A DNA stretch of 60,553 bases from Pigmentiphaga sp. NML030171 (GTDB taxonomy: Bacteria; Pseudomonadota; Gammaproteobacteria; Burkholderiales; Burkholderiaceae_B), in NCBI RefSeq assembly GCF_002188635.1, contig NZ_NINX01000056.1:1-60553 (forward strand), in the 5' to 3' direction. A model generated the notes under the pieces. The model ran no database searches and had not been told where the DNA came from. It saw only the letters and a list, made by a program, of their open reading frames with translations. Position 1 is the first letter of the stretch, and the number at the start of each line of letters is the position of its first letter. Position numbers and translations under genes: made by a program. Positions 17,346-26,127 of the stretch are shown one piece after another.

Positions 17346-18949
17346 GCCGTGGGCTCCTGTGGGGTTCGCCGGTCCCTGGCCAGCGGCAGCAGCACGGTGA
17401 ACCGGGCACCGCCCTGGGGCCGGTTGGCCGCCGAGATGCTGCCGTCGAAATGGTGGACGATGCTCTCGCAAATGGCCAGGCCCAGCCCCATGCCGTCCGC
17501 CTTGTCGGAACGGAAGGGCTCGAAGACGTGCGGCAGCATGTCCGGCGCCACGCCCGGGCCGTCGTCGCTGACCACGATGCGGGCCATGCCCTCGCTCTCG
17601 TCGAGGCTCAGCACGATGCGCCGCCTTTCCAGCGGAACCACGGCCAGCGCATCGGCGGCGTTGCGGATCAGGTTGTACATGACCTGCCCCGCCTGCACCC
17701 GGTCCACCCACGCGACGGGCGCCGGCTGGGTCGCCTGCGTTTCAAGCCGCACGCCGCGGGCCGACAGGTCCGCTCCCATCAGCGCCACCATGTCGGCCGC
17801 CACCTCGCCCAGGTCGCAAGCCTGCGCCGCCGGCGGGTGGGCGCCGACGTAAGCGCGCATGCGGGCCAGGATGTCCGCGGCCCGGCGGGCCTGCTGCACG
17901 TTGGCTTCCAGCACGCGGCGCATGGCGTCCGGCTCCGTACCGGGCAGGCCGGCAAGGCGCAGCGCGGCCTGGCTCTGGCTGAGCAGCGCGGTCAGCGGCT
18001 GGTTCAGCTCGTGCGCGATTCCCGAGGCCATTTCTCCCATCGCATTGACCCTCGCCGCGTGCGCCAGGGTGGCTTCCTGCTTGCTCAGCCGACCGGCCTG
18101 GCGGGCCCGCTCGGCATCGCCCCGTGCCTGCACGGCACGGAGCCGCTGCACGGCCAGCAAGGCCGCCAGCGCCAGCAGCGCCAGGGACACCAGGACCAAC
18201 AGGGCCAGCGGCCGGCCCAGTGCCAGGTCGCCCCACCCCGGATGGCGGGACAGCCGCAGCATGATGGGCTGGCCGGCGTTTTCCAGCATGCGTACCGCCG
18301 CCATGGCGGGCGGATGCAGCCCCTTCCGTGGCGGGGCCGCGCCATGGTCGATCCCGGCCGCCGCCCCGTCCAGGCGCAGGGCCAGCCGCGTCCCCATGGG
18401 CAATTCATCGGCCGCGACCAGCTCGGCCAGGTCTACGGTCAGCACCAGCGCCAGTTGACCCGCCGCGGGGGGCAATCGCTTGACCAGCAGATAGCGGGGC
18501 TGGCCCGGCTCCGGCACCGTGCTGACCGGCCGCCCCGGCTGGGCCGCGGCGATCACCGCGCCCAGGCGTTGCGGCTCCAGGGGCGGGAGGCCCGACCGGC
18601 GGCTGGACACCAGCGTGCGCCAGCCAGCCTGGGACGACGGTTGTTCCCAACCGATCAGGTCCACTCCTTCGATGCGTGGATAGAAAGCGCGGATGGCGCC
18701 CGCCACCTGCCTGATCTCCTCGAGCAGGATACGGTCCGATCGCTGCGCCAGCGCCGCCATGCTGGTCAGGTGGGCGTCGTGCTGCGCGATACGCTGCGAC
18801 ACGAGCCCGGCCACGGCGTCGGCCGCGCCGTCCAGGTCCGCGCGCAACCGGTCCAGCGCCTGGCGATACAGCACGACGGCTCCGGCCAGCACCAGCACCA
18901 GCCAGGCCCCCGCCAGGACCACGGCCATCGCGGATTGACGTTTCATCAT
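17342..18949 (-). CDS. Membrane sensor histidine kinase
   Basis: The kinase has 535 residues from the ATG at 18949. Transmembrane helix 1 is at about 8-30. A periplasmic sensor region of roughly 200 residues follows, then a second helix (LALLVLVSLALLALAALLA). The dimerisation domain has phospho-accepting H313 in GIAHELNQPLT, and the ATPase domain has NLIRNAADAL, DDGPG and GMGLGL. The H-box type is that of FixL/TodS-like kinases that partner FixJ-type regulators. The periplasmic part has no domain I can name. It could contact the secreted HbpS-like product. Confidence 0.93.
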   Translation of the reverse strand: MMKRQSAMAVVLAGAWLVLVLAGAVVLYRQALDRLRADLDGAADAVAGLVSQRIAQHDAHLTSMAALAQRSDRILLEEIRQVAGAIRAFYPRIEGVDLIGWEQPSSQAGWRTLVSSRRSGLPPLEPQRLGAVIAAAQPGRPVSTVPEPGQPRYLLVKRLPPAAGQLALVLTVDLAELVAADELPMGTRLALRLDGAAAGIDHGAAPPRKGLHPPAMAAVRMLENAGQPIMLRLSRHPGWGDLALGRPLALLVLVSLALLALAALLAVQRLRAVQARGDAERARQAGRLSKQEATLAHAARVNAMGEMASGIAHELNQPLTALLSQSQAALRLAGLPGTEPDAMRRVLEANVQQARRAADILARMRAYVGAHPPAAQACDLGEVAADMVALMGADLSARGVRLETQATQPAPVAWVDRVQAGQVMYNLIRNAADALAVVPLERRRIVLSLDESEGMARIVVSDDGPGVAPDMLPHVFEPFRSDKADGMGLGLAICESIVHHFDGSISAANRPQGGARFTVLLPLARDRRTPQEPTA

Positions 18950-19037
18950 GGGTGCAGATAGTACTTGCAGGCGCCCCGCCACGCTCGCCTCCCGCTCGGA
19001 ATCCCCATGCCGGCAGGCATATCGGAGACTGGCGATC

Positions 19038-19043
19038 TATAAT
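19038..19043 (+). promoter_or_regulatory. Probable -10 box of the ArsR-type gene
   Basis: A perfect TATAAT lies 42 bp before the ATG at 19085. No good -35 hexamer is visible at normal spacing, as expected if an activator or an atypical promoter is used. Confidence 0.45.
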
Positions 19044-19084
19044 TCGATCCATGGCGATATTCTTCGCCCATTCAGTCTTCCGCC

Positions 19085-19375
19085 ATGGATCTCGACGCCA
19101 CCATCAAGGCGCTGGCGCATCCGGTGCGACGCGACATTCTGCAGTGGCTCAAGGAGCCCGAACGCCATTTCGCGGGGCAGGAACACCCGCTCGAAGTCGG
19201 CGTCTGCGCCGGAATGTTCGAACGTTGCGGCCTGTCCCAGTCGACCGTTTCCGCCCACCTGGCCACCCTGCAGCGCGCCGGTCTCGTCACGACCCGGCGC
19301 ATCGGGCAATGGGTGTTCTACAAGCGCAATGAAGAAGCCATCGCCACGCTGCTCGATCAGTTGCGCAAGCTCTGA
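19085..19375 (+). CDS. ArsR-family helix-turn-helix regulator
   Basis: This 96-residue winged-helix protein contains LAHPVRRDILQWL and CGLSQSTVSAHLATLQRAGL, the recognition helix of ArsR-family repressors. Two cysteines (VCAGMFERCGLS) lie just before that helix. They are not in the classical CVC arsenic motif, so metal or thiol sensing cannot be assumed. It is divergent from the kinase operon. Candidate targets are its own promoter or the next gene, whose promoter carries a palindrome. Confidence 0.88.
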   Translation: MDLDATIKALAHPVRRDILQWLKEPERHFAGQEHPLEVGVCAGMFERCGLSQSTVSAHLATLQRAGLVTTRRIGQWVFYKRNEEAIATLLDQLRKL

Positions 19376-19590
19376 CTGCGCGGGAAATTCCCGGCGCGGC
19401 GGGTCGAAATGTTGCGTCAAAAACCACAAACCGAAACCCTTGCGCACATTATTGACCAATCGGATACACAAATTGCTTACGCAAATCTTACTTCCAGCTT
19501 CCACCATGGAAAATACCTAGAGACGCTGATAGAATTTACCCGTGCTCGAATAACGGCAGACACAGCAGCCCTTGTTTGGGTAATAACGGG

Positions 19591-19604
19591 AAATAGCGCT
19601 ATTT
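19591..19604. promoter_or_regulatory. 14-bp perfect palindrome upstream of the small lipoprotein
   Basis: AAATAGCGCTATTT lies 44 bp before the lipoprotein ATG, within an A/T-rich stretch unlike the surrounding DNA. Size and symmetry suggest a repressor site; the binding protein is unknown. Confidence 0.5.
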
Positions 19605-19647
19605 CTGGTTTGTGTATTACGACTGACACCTCAAAGGAAAAGAGATC

Positions 19648-19872
19648 ATGAAGAAGACCCTGCTCCTGGCCTCGCTGCTGGCAATCGCTCTGTCGGCTTG
19701 CGGCAAGAAGGAAGAAACCGCTCCGGCCCCCGCCGAGTCGACCCCTCCCGCCGCCACCACCCCGGCTGAGCCCGCCCCCGCCCCGGCCGAACCCGCTGCT
19801 CCGGCTCCCGCCGAGCCCGCCGCTCCGGCCGACCAGGCTCCTGCCGCCCCGGCTCCCGCCCAGCAGCAGTAA
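19648..19872 (+). CDS. Small Pro/Ala-rich lipoprotein
   Basis: This 74-residue protein has a clear lipoprotein signal (MKKTLLLASLLAIALSAC, Cys at residue 18). The short mature part is built almost only of Ala, Pro and Glu in repeats like PAEPAAPA. Such sequence is extended and flexible, and could act as a wall or membrane spacer. AAAGGA precedes the ATG, and a strong hairpin terminator follows, so it is a single-gene unit. No enzymatic domain is present. Confidence 0.85.
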   Translation: MKKTLLLASLLAIALSACGKKEETAPAPAESTPPAATTPAEPAPAPAEPAAPAPAEPAAPADQAPAAPAPAQQQ

Positions 19873-19946
19873 GTCGAATGCGGAAACCCGGCCGGCCCCG
19901 CCGGCTCCGGGTTCCTGCCAATCGACGGCCGCATGCGCGGCCAAGA

Positions 19947-19977
19947 AAAAGCCCGCAGTTATAAACTGCGGGCTTTT
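19947..19977. terminator. Bidirectional intrinsic terminator
   Basis: A 14-bp stem (AAAAGCCCGCAGTT and its complement) closes over the loop ATA, with A and T runs on both sides. It separates the lipoprotein gene from the convergent hydrolase gene and should stop transcription from both directions. Confidence 0.92.
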
Positions 19978-19978
19978 C

Positions 19979-20761
19979 TCATTGACTCAGCGTCACCCAA
20001 TCGAACCCGGTGTCCTGGTCCGCCACGCCGATCTCCTGGGGCTGCCAACCCAATATCGGCGCAAGCGCCGAGCGCGCCAGTTCCGGCACATTGTTTTTCT
20101 TGCTCAGATGCGCCGCGTGCAGGAACTTCAGGCGCGACCGGTCCATCACGCGCAGGATCTCGGCCGCCGCCGCATTCGACAGGTGGCCGTAGCGGCCGGC
20201 TATCCGGTATTTCAGCGAAACGGGGTAATCGCTGCGCGCCAGCATGTCCGGGCAATGATTGCATTCCAGCACCAATGCATCGCAGCCGGACAGCGTCCGG
20301 TGAACGTGCGGCGTGCCCTCGCCCAGGTCCGTCAGCACGCCCAGCCGCCACTGGCCGTCGTCCAGCACATACTGCACCGGCTCGCGGGCGTCGTGGGGCA
20401 CCGGAAACGGCTGCACGTGCAAGCCGCCGATGGCAAAGGCGGTGTGGCTGTCGCAGCAGACGGCGGTCATGCCTTCGGGGATGCGGGCGGCAACGGCCGC
20501 ACGCGTGCCCGTGGTCAGATGCACCGGAATGCCATGGCGGCGGGCCAGGCGGAACACGCCGCCGATGTGGTCGCCATGCTCGTGCGTCACCAGGATGCCG
20601 TTCAGGGATGAAGGCTCGATGCCACGGCCGAGCAGGCGCCTTTCGACCTCCCTCAACCCGAACCCGCAATCGATCATGACGCGGGTCACCGACAGCCCTT
20701 CCCTGGCCTCGACGACGAGGGCATTGCCCTCGCTGCCGCTGCCAAGACTCGTATAGCGCAT
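19979..20761 (-). CDS. MBL-fold hydrolase, YycJ/WalJ-like
   Basis: This 260-residue metallo-beta-lactamase-fold protein has SLGSGSEGNALVVE at the start, the metal motif THEHGDHIGG, and later LTDLGEGTPHV, LECNHCPDML and HAAHLSKKNN. It is in the YycJ/WalJ group, whose members are thought to be nucleases or phosphodiesterases. The ATG at 20761 is preferred to the GTG at 20770 because AGGTGGG sits in front of it. A repeat element separates it from bamC on the same strand. Confidence 0.88.
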   Translation of the reverse strand: MRYTSLGSGSEGNALVVEAREGLSVTRVMIDCGFGLREVERRLLGRGIEPSSLNGILVTHEHGDHIGGVFRLARRHGIPVHLTTGTRAAVAARIPEGMTAVCCDSHTAFAIGGLHVQPFPVPHDAREPVQYVLDDGQWRLGVLTDLGEGTPHVHRTLSGCDALVLECNHCPDMLARSDYPVSLKYRIAGRYGHLSNAAAAEILRVMDRSRLKFLHAAHLSKKNNVPELARSALAPILGWQPQEIGVADQDTGFDWVTLSQ

Positions 20762-20780
20762 GAAGCCCACCTAGGAAATC

Positions 20781-20866
20781 CACCCCCGGGCGGCCTGCGA
20801 CCGCTCCCCCTCCAGGGGGCGGCGCTGGCGGACCGGCAAAGCCGGATCCGCGGCGCCCTGGATCAG
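20781..20866 (+). repeat. Dispersed intergenic repeat, short form, copy A
   Basis: This copy shares GGCGGACCGGC, GCCGGATCCGCGG and CCTGGATC with the copies at 23157, 38536 and 59467. It lacks the long central modules. It lies between the hydrolase start and the bamC stop, in the same orientation as the 38536 copy. Confidence 0.75.
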
Positions 20867-20892
20867 ACGGGACTCATGGCCGACCCCAACCA

Positions 20893-22080
20893 TTACTTCA
20901 GCTGGTTGGACAGGACGTTCAGGATACGCCGGCCGGTGGCGGTGTTCTCGGGCGCCCCCTGCGCGTTCAGCACGGTGACCTGGGTACGGTCATTGGAGGT
21001 GACCAGTTTCACGCGGTACTGCGGACGGGTCTCGGGCTTGTCGCTGCCGCGTCCGAACAGGCGGCCGAAGAAGCCCGGCTTGCTGTCGGTGCTGGCCGCG
21101 TCGGTATCGACGTAGCGGACGTAGTAGACACCCTCGGCGCGGTTGCGGTCCTCGACGGTGAAGCCGCCACGGTCCAGGGCCAGGCCCACGCGGCGCCAGG
21201 CACGATCGAACGGCTCGGCGATCTGCAGGGCACCGGTGTCGCCCGAGCCGGTCACCAGTTGCGGCGCCGCGCCGGTGGCCACGGGCGCCGCATTGGTCAC
21301 GGCCGCCTTGGCACGGTCGAAATCGGCGCCCAGGCGGACCATCAGGCGGCTCAGCATTTCTGCTTCCAGGCCCGGGTCGTTGGGACGCGAGGTCCAGGTG
21401 GTCTGGCTCTTCTCCGCGCCGGTCAGCACCTCGACCGCGCCGCGATGGCTGATGTAGATCTCGGTGCTGTTGCCCACGCGCTCGAGGCGGGTGCGGAACA
21501 TGTCGCGTTCGCCGGTGGACCACAGCGAATCGAAGACCTTGCCGATGGTGTTGCGGATGAAGTCCTGCGGGATCTTCGCCCTGTTCTCGGCCCAATCGGT
21601 TTCCATCACGCCGGCCTGGGGCAGGTCTTCGCGCATCAGGAAGCCCAGGTCCTGCCAGAACTGGCGCACGACCGGATAGAGCTGCTCGGGCGAGCGATCG
21701 ACGACCACCAGCCAGCGCTGGTCGCCATCGCGTTCCACGCGCATGTCCGAACGCTCGGGCAGCACGTTGCTGGCGGCCGGCTGCCGGGTTTCAGGCTGGG
21801 CCGTGGAGTAGCTGGAGAAGGTCGTGGTCGAGGGCGCCGGCGGCGTCGACCCGGAAGAGGTCTGGGAGGGGATCTGGAACCGGTTGTCGGTGGGAAGCTG
21901 CGTCAGGTCGGGAGGCACTTCCAGCTTGGCCGAGGGCGGCTTGGATGCGCTCTTGTAGTCGATGGACTCTTCCTTGCCCAGCAACTGGTTGACGCTGCTG
22001 CAACCCGCGAACAGCACGGACAGGGAAATCAGCGCCGGCAGGACCGCCACGCGCGGCAAACTCGTACGAACTGCATTCAT
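20893..22080 (-). CDS. bamC: Outer membrane assembly lipoprotein BamC
   Basis: BamC is an accessory lipoprotein of the BAM complex that inserts beta-barrel proteins into the outer membrane. The 395-residue protein has a lipobox VLFAGC (Cys about 27). A long unstructured N-terminal part typical of BamC (IDYKSASKPPSAKLEVPPDL) follows, then two helix-grip domains (SPEQLYPVVRQFWQDLGF and EPFDRAWRRVGLALDRGGF). It is 84 nt downstream of dapA on the same strand, the usual dapA-bamC operon. Confidence 0.94.
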   Translation of the reverse strand: MNAVRTSLPRVAVLPALISLSVLFAGCSSVNQLLGKEESIDYKSASKPPSAKLEVPPDLTQLPTDNRFQIPSQTSSGSTPPAPSTTTFSSYSTAQPETRQPAASNVLPERSDMRVERDGDQRWLVVVDRSPEQLYPVVRQFWQDLGFLMREDLPQAGVMETDWAENRAKIPQDFIRNTIGKVFDSLWSTGERDMFRTRLERVGNSTEIYISHRGAVEVLTGAEKSQTTWTSRPNDPGLEAEMLSRLMVRLGADFDRAKAAVTNAAPVATGAAPQLVTGSGDTGALQIAEPFDRAWRRVGLALDRGGFTVEDRNRAEGVYYVRYVDTDAASTDSKPGFFGRLFGRGSDKPETRPQYRVKLVTSNDRTQVTVLNAQGAPENTATGRRILNVLSNQLK

Positions 22081-22164
22081 TGATGGGTAACTCCTGAAGC
22101 CACCGCCGGCCCATGCGGGGTCCGGCGGGTCATGTCGGGGCGAAACATGGGGGGCGTGTGGGGT

Positions 22165-23064
22165 TCAGATCTCGACACCGGCCGCCTTGAGCGCCTCGCG
22201 CACCGCAGCGTGGTGCTGCGCGCCGAGTTCGGTCATGGGCAGGCGATATCCCAGCGCCGTGCGTCCCATCCGGGCCAGGGCCCACTTGACGGGAATGGGA
22301 TTGGGTTCGAGGAAGAGGTTGCGGTTCAGCAGCGCCAGGCGCTGATTGATCCGGGCGGCCAGGCGGGCATCGCCGGCCAAGGCCGCCACGCAAAGCTCAT
22401 GCATCAGGCGCGGCGTGACGTTCGCGGTGACCGAGATGTTGCCCCGGGCCCCCAGCAGCATCAGCGCCGCCGCCGTGGGATCGTCGCCGCTGTAGATCGC
22501 GAAACCCTCGGGTACCTGGCCAAGCAGCAACGCGCCCCGGCCGATATCGCCCGTGGCGTCCTTCAGGCCGACGATGCCGGGCACCTGCGCCAGGCGCACC
22601 GTGGTCTCGCCCGCCATGTCGCAGCCGGTGCGGCCCGGCACGTTGTACAGGATCATGGGCAGGTCGACCGCCTCGGCGATGGTCTTGAAGTGCCGGTACA
22701 GGCCTTCCTGCGTGGGACGGTTGTAGTAAGGCACCACGGACAGGCCGGCATCGGCGCCGACCTTCTTGGCCGCCTCGGTCAGCTCGATGGCTTCCGCCGT
22801 GGAGTTGGCGCCGGTACCGGCGATGACCGGCGCGCGGCCCGCCACGTGCTGGACGGCAAAGCGGATCAGTTCGACATGCTCGTCCACCGACACGGTCGGC
22901 GATTCGCCCGTCGTTCCCACCACCACGAAGCCATCGGTGCCCTCAGCCAGGTGCCAGTCGAGCAAAGCCCGGAAGGCCTCGAAATCGAGCTTCCCGTCTG
23001 GCTGCATCGGAGTGACGATTGCGACGATGCTGCCTTCAATAGGAGTGCGAGATGTGGTTGCCAT
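22165..23064 (-). CDS. dapA: 4-hydroxy-tetrahydrodipicolinate synthase
   Basis: DapA condenses pyruvate with aspartate semialdehyde, the first step of the lysine and diaminopimelate branch. It has 299 residues. The Schiff-base lysine is K168 (VGLKDATGD), with Y140 and R145 ([10 protein letters not shown]) and the T51-T52-G-E loop (GTTGESPTV). It is followed by bamC. AGTATA at 23114-23119 (TATACT on the coding strand) is a possible -10 box. Confidence 0.97.
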   Translation of the reverse strand: MATTSRTPIEGSIVAIVTPMQPDGKLDFEAFRALLDWHLAEGTDGFVVVGTTGESPTVSVDEHVELIRFAVQHVAGRAPVIAGTGANSTAEAIELTEAAKKVGADAGLSVVPYYNRPTQEGLYRHFKTIAEAVDLPMILYNVPGRTGCDMAGETTVRLAQVPGIVGLKDATGDIGRGALLLGQVPEGFAIYSGDDPTAAALMLLGARGNISVTANVTPRLMHELCVAALAGDARLAARINQRLALLNRNLFLEPNPIPVKWALARMGRTALGYRLPMTELGAQHHAAVREALKAAGVEI

Positions 23065-23156
23065 ACGCTGCCAGGGTGACCCGAAACGGGACGACGAAAA
23101 GGGAAATCAATGGAGTATACCGCCTGTAGAGGCTCGCTCCTACGCCGCGCGCGCCT

Positions 23157-23234
23157 CCCAGGAAACCGCGGATCCGGCTCCGCCGGTCCGCCGGTTTCGC
23201 CCCCTGGGGGGCGCGCGTCAGCGCGTAGGGGGGG
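23157..23234 (-). repeat. Dispersed intergenic repeat, short form, copy B
   Basis: Read on the minus strand this copy gives CCTACGCGC, a CCCCCAGGGGG hairpin and GGCGGACCGGCGGAGCCGGA then TCCGCGG. It is inverted relative to copy A, so the two flank the bamC-dapA operon. It fills the gap between the M50 protease stop and the dapA promoter. Confidence 0.75.
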
Positions 23235-23235
23235 G

Positions 23236-23883
23236 TCACAGAAACAATCGAACGATGGCGTCACCCAGGGCGAGCATGGGCTGGACCAGGAAGCCCAGCA
23301 TGCCGGTCATCAGCAGCACGAGCAGGATCATCATGCCGTAGGGCTCGATCTTGGAGTATTTCCACGCCAGGCCGTGCGGCAGCAGGCTGAAGATGATGCG
23401 GCCGCCATCCAGTGGCGGAATGGGCAGGAGGTTCAGGGCCATCAGCATCAGGTTGACCTGTACGCCCGCCACCGCCATGGCGACGAAGAAGGTCTCGTCC
23501 ACGCCGGACTGGACCATGAGCTTGAGCCCTACCGCCCAGATGATGGCCATGACGAGGTTGATGCCGGGGCCGGCGGCGGCCACCCACAGCATGTCCTGCT
23601 TGGGCCGGCGCAGGCGGCCGAAGTCGACGGGCACGGGCTTGGCCCAGCCGAACAGCAGGCCCGCCCCGCCCAGCAGCTTGCTGGTCAGCAGGATGACCGC
23701 CGGCACCAGCAGGGTGCCGATCGGATCGATGTGCTTGATCGGATTGAGCGTCACGCGCCCGGCCTGGGTGGCCGTATCGTCCCCGAACATGCGCGCCACG
23801 TATCCGTGGGCGGCCTCGTGCAGGGTAATGGCGAAGATCAACGGGATCGCATAGACCGCGATTGTCTGAATGATGGAATCCAT
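23236..23883 (-). CDS. Site-2-protease-like M50 metallopeptidase
   Basis: This 215-residue integral membrane zinc protease has the HExxH motif at H22-E23-H26 (LHEAAHG). The second metal element is in LNLLPIPPLDGGRI, within about five hydrophobic segments. It belongs to the small group without PDZ domains. Such proteases cleave transmembrane substrates; none is identified here. The ATG at 23883 is used because the frame further upstream is not family-like. It lies 64 nt downstream of the YciO-type gene. Confidence 0.92.
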   Translation of the reverse strand: MDSIIQTIAVYAIPLIFAITLHEAAHGYVARMFGDDTATQAGRVTLNPIKHIDPIGTLLVPAVILLTSKLLGGAGLLFGWAKPVPVDFGRLRRPKQDMLWVAAAGPGINLVMAIIWAVGLKLMVQSGVDETFFVAMAVAGVQVNLMLMALNLLPIPPLDGGRIIFSLLPHGLAWKYSKIEPYGMMILLVLLMTGMLGFLVQPMLALGDAIVRLFL

Positions 23884-23947
23884 CGCGGCATTGTAGCGGC
23901 AGAGCATGGCCGTCCGGCGACGGCCATGCGCTTTTCCGGACCGGGGA

Positions 23948-24577
23948 TTACCCCGCGATGCCGAGGGTGGCGGGGTCGCCCCGGCCACGGCGCACGACCT
24001 CCGGCTCCGGGCCGGTCAGGTCCACCACGGTGGTCGGTTCGAAGGGACAGGCGCCCCCATCGACCACCGCCGCCAGTTCATGTTCGTAGCGCTCGCGTAT
24101 CTGCTCGGCGTCGTTGAGCGGCTCGTCCTCGTTGGCGGGAATCAGCGTGCTGGACAACAGCGGCGCGCCCATTTCCTCCAGCAGGCACAGCGCGATCGGA
24201 TGGTCCGGCACGCGTATGCCTATGGTCTTGCGCGAAGGGTGGGACAGCCGGCGCGGCACCTCGCGCGTGGCCTCGAGGATGAACGTCCAGGGGCCGGGCG
24301 TGGCGGCCTTCAGCAACCGGTATTGCTGGTTGTCGACGTGGGCGAACTGGCCGATCTCGGCCAGGTCACGGCACAGCACCGTCAGGTGGTGCCGCTCGTC
24401 CACGCCACGCAGGCGCCGAAGCGCCTCGGCGGCATGCTTGTCGTCCAACGGCGCCACCAGGGCATAGCTGGAATCGGTGGGGATGGCCACCAGCCCGCCG
24501 GCGCGGATCAGCTGCACCGCCTGCTTGAGCAGGCGCAGTTGGGGATTCTGAGGATGAACCGAGAAAAACTGTGCCAC
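23948..24577 (-). CDS. Sua5/YciO/YrdC-family protein
   Basis: This 209-residue protein has the YrdC-type fold that in TsaC/Sua5 makes threonylcarbamoyl-AMP for tRNA t6A. RAGGLVAIPTDSSYAL and HPSRKTIGIRVPDHPIA are the ATP- and threonine-pocket segments. Its opening, MAQFFSVHPQNPQLRLLKQA, is that of YciO, whose exact activity is less certain than that of TsaC. The GTG at 24577 with GAGGG upstream is preferred over a TTG at 24595. It is 72 nt downstream of trpS on the same strand. Confidence 0.88.
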   Translation of the reverse strand: MAQFFSVHPQNPQLRLLKQAVQLIRAGGLVAIPTDSSYALVAPLDDKHAAEALRRLRGVDERHHLTVLCRDLAEIGQFAHVDNQQYRLLKAATPGPWTFILEATREVPRRLSHPSRKTIGIRVPDHPIALCLLEEMGAPLLSSTLIPANEDEPLNDAEQIRERYEHELAAVVDGGACPFEPTTVVDLTGPEPEVVRRGRGDPATLGIAG

Positions 24578-24649
24578 GTCGACCGACCCTCGCAAACATC
24601 GACCACGCCCGGAAACCGTCCGGGCACCTTGTCGCCGGAGCCCGGCGGC

Positions 24650-26008
24650 TCAATCGGCTGCCAGCGCGCGCAGCTCGGCGGCCAGCTTGTCCAGCGCGGC
24701 ATCGCGGCCGGCGGCATCCGCGAAGCGCGAGCCGCGCGCGACCACCGCGCCATCGACCTCCAGCACGTAGGAGTCGCCTTCCGCCCGGATCGCCTTGGCC
24801 GGGTCGGGCAGCGCGCGCAGCTGCTTGATGACCGCTCCGGCCGCCTGCGCGTCGGCATGGGCCTCGGACAGCAGCAGGTCCTGTCCGTCGGCCGCCAGGA
24901 AGCGGAAGCGGAAGCGCCCGTCATCGTCGCGGAAGCTGACGAAACGGGCCTGCTTGCCCGCCTTCTTCTTCGCGGGCTGCGCCGCCGGCGACGCACGCGG
25001 GGTGTCCAGCCCCACGGCGGCCCGCAGTTCGGCCAGGAACGGCCCGCCGATGGCGCGCGCCTTGCGGGCGCCTTCCAGCAGGATGTCCTCGATCTCGTCG
25101 GGACGGGCCATCAGGGTGTCGTAGCGCTCGCGCATGGGCCCGATTTCGCGCTCGATGCGTTCGTATAGCGCCTGCTTGGCGTCGCCCCAGCCCAGGCCGT
25201 CTTCCAGCGAACGCCGGAACGCGGCGGCCTCGCCCTCGTCGGCGAAGGCCCGGTAGATCGTGTAGAGCTGGGAGTTGTCCGGATCCTTGGGTTCGCCCGG
25301 CAGGCGCGAATCGGTCACGATGCGGCCGATGGCCTCGCGCAAATGCCTGGAGCCGCCCTCGAACAGGGGAATGGTGTTGTTGTAGCTCTTGGACATCTTG
25401 CGCCCGTCCAGGCCCGGCAGCGTGGCCACGGCCTCGTCGATCTGCACCTCGGGCAGCACGAACAGTTCGCGGCCGCCGCCGTACAGATGGCTGAATCGCT
25501 GGGCGATGTCGCGCGCCATCTCGATGTGCTGGATCTGGTCGCGGCCCACCGGCACGCGATGGGCGTTGAACAGCAGGATGTCGGCCGCCATCAGCACGGG
25601 ATACGAGAACAATCCCATCGTCACGCCGGCGTCCGGGTCTTCGTTGTCGGCCACGTTCTGGTCCACCGCCGCCTTGTAGGCGTGGGCCCGGTTCATCAGG
25701 CCCTTGGCGGTGACGCAGGTCAGCAGCCAGCACAACTGGGGGATCTCGGGCAGGTCGGACTGCCGGTAGAAGGTGACGCGCCGGGGATCGAGGCCGGCGG
25801 CCAGCCAGGTCGCGGCGATCTGCAGGCGCGAGCGCTGCAGGCGGACGGGATCCTCGCACTTGATGAGCGCGTGATAGTCGGCCATGAAGAAGAAGGCATC
25901 GTTGTCGTCGTTGCGGCTGGCCAGGATGGCGGGGCGGATGGCCCCCACGTAGTTGCCCAGGTGGGGCGTGCCGGTGGTGGTGATGCCGGTGAGGATGCGG
26001 GTTCTCAT
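24650..26008 (-). CDS. trpS: Tryptophanyl-tRNA synthetase with C-terminal extension
   Basis: TrpS charges tRNA-Trp. Class I motifs are [10 protein letters not shown] (H16) and KMSKS (residues 204-208). The catalytic core ends near 335, the usual bacterial length, but the chain runs to 452. A Lys-rich linker (336-353) leads to two similar units: [20 protein letters not shown] and [20 protein letters not shown], each followed by a helix. They look like a tandem YegP/DUF1508 domain. The role of the extension is unknown. Confidence 0.96.
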   Translation of the reverse strand: MRTRILTGITTTGTPHLGNYVGAIRPAILASRNDDNDAFFFMADYHALIKCEDPVRLQRSRLQIAATWLAAGLDPRRVTFYRQSDLPEIPQLCWLLTCVTAKGLMNRAHAYKAAVDQNVADNEDPDAGVTMGLFSYPVLMAADILLFNAHRVPVGRDQIQHIEMARDIAQRFSHLYGGGRELFVLPEVQIDEAVATLPGLDGRKMSKSYNNTIPLFEGGSRHLREAIGRIVTDSRLPGEPKDPDNSQLYTIYRAFADEGEAAAFRRSLEDGLGWGDAKQALYERIEREIGPMRERYDTLMARPDEIEDILLEGARKARAIGGPFLAELRAAVGLDTPRASPAAQPAKKKAGKQARFVSFRDDDGRFRFRFLAADGQDLLLSEAHADAQAAGAVIKQLRALPDPAKAIRAEGDSYVLEVDGAVVARGSRFADAAGRDAALDKLAAELRALAAD

Positions 26009-26127
26009 GGGTCGAAGCGCGACGAGCGGGAAGATGGAACGTAGAGCCGCAGTGTACCTCCCGGGGCCATGGGATGCCCGGGCATGGCGGATAATGGCGG
26101 ATTGCCTTTCATGTTCCCAGGACTGTC

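Noticed and set aside
19409..19651. 80-codon open frame between the ArsR-type gene and the lipoprotein
   Set aside because: No ribosome site or family-like sequence, and it runs through the promoter and palindrome of the lipoprotein gene.
19740..19870. Short tandem repeats resembling a CRISPR or satellite
   Set aside because: They are codons for the Pro/Ala/Glu repeat of the small lipoprotein; no spacers or cas genes exist in the window.
19881..19914. Second hairpin (AACCCGG with CCGGGTT) after the lipoprotein stop
   Set aside because: It lacks a T run; the stem at 19947-19977 is the convincing terminator.
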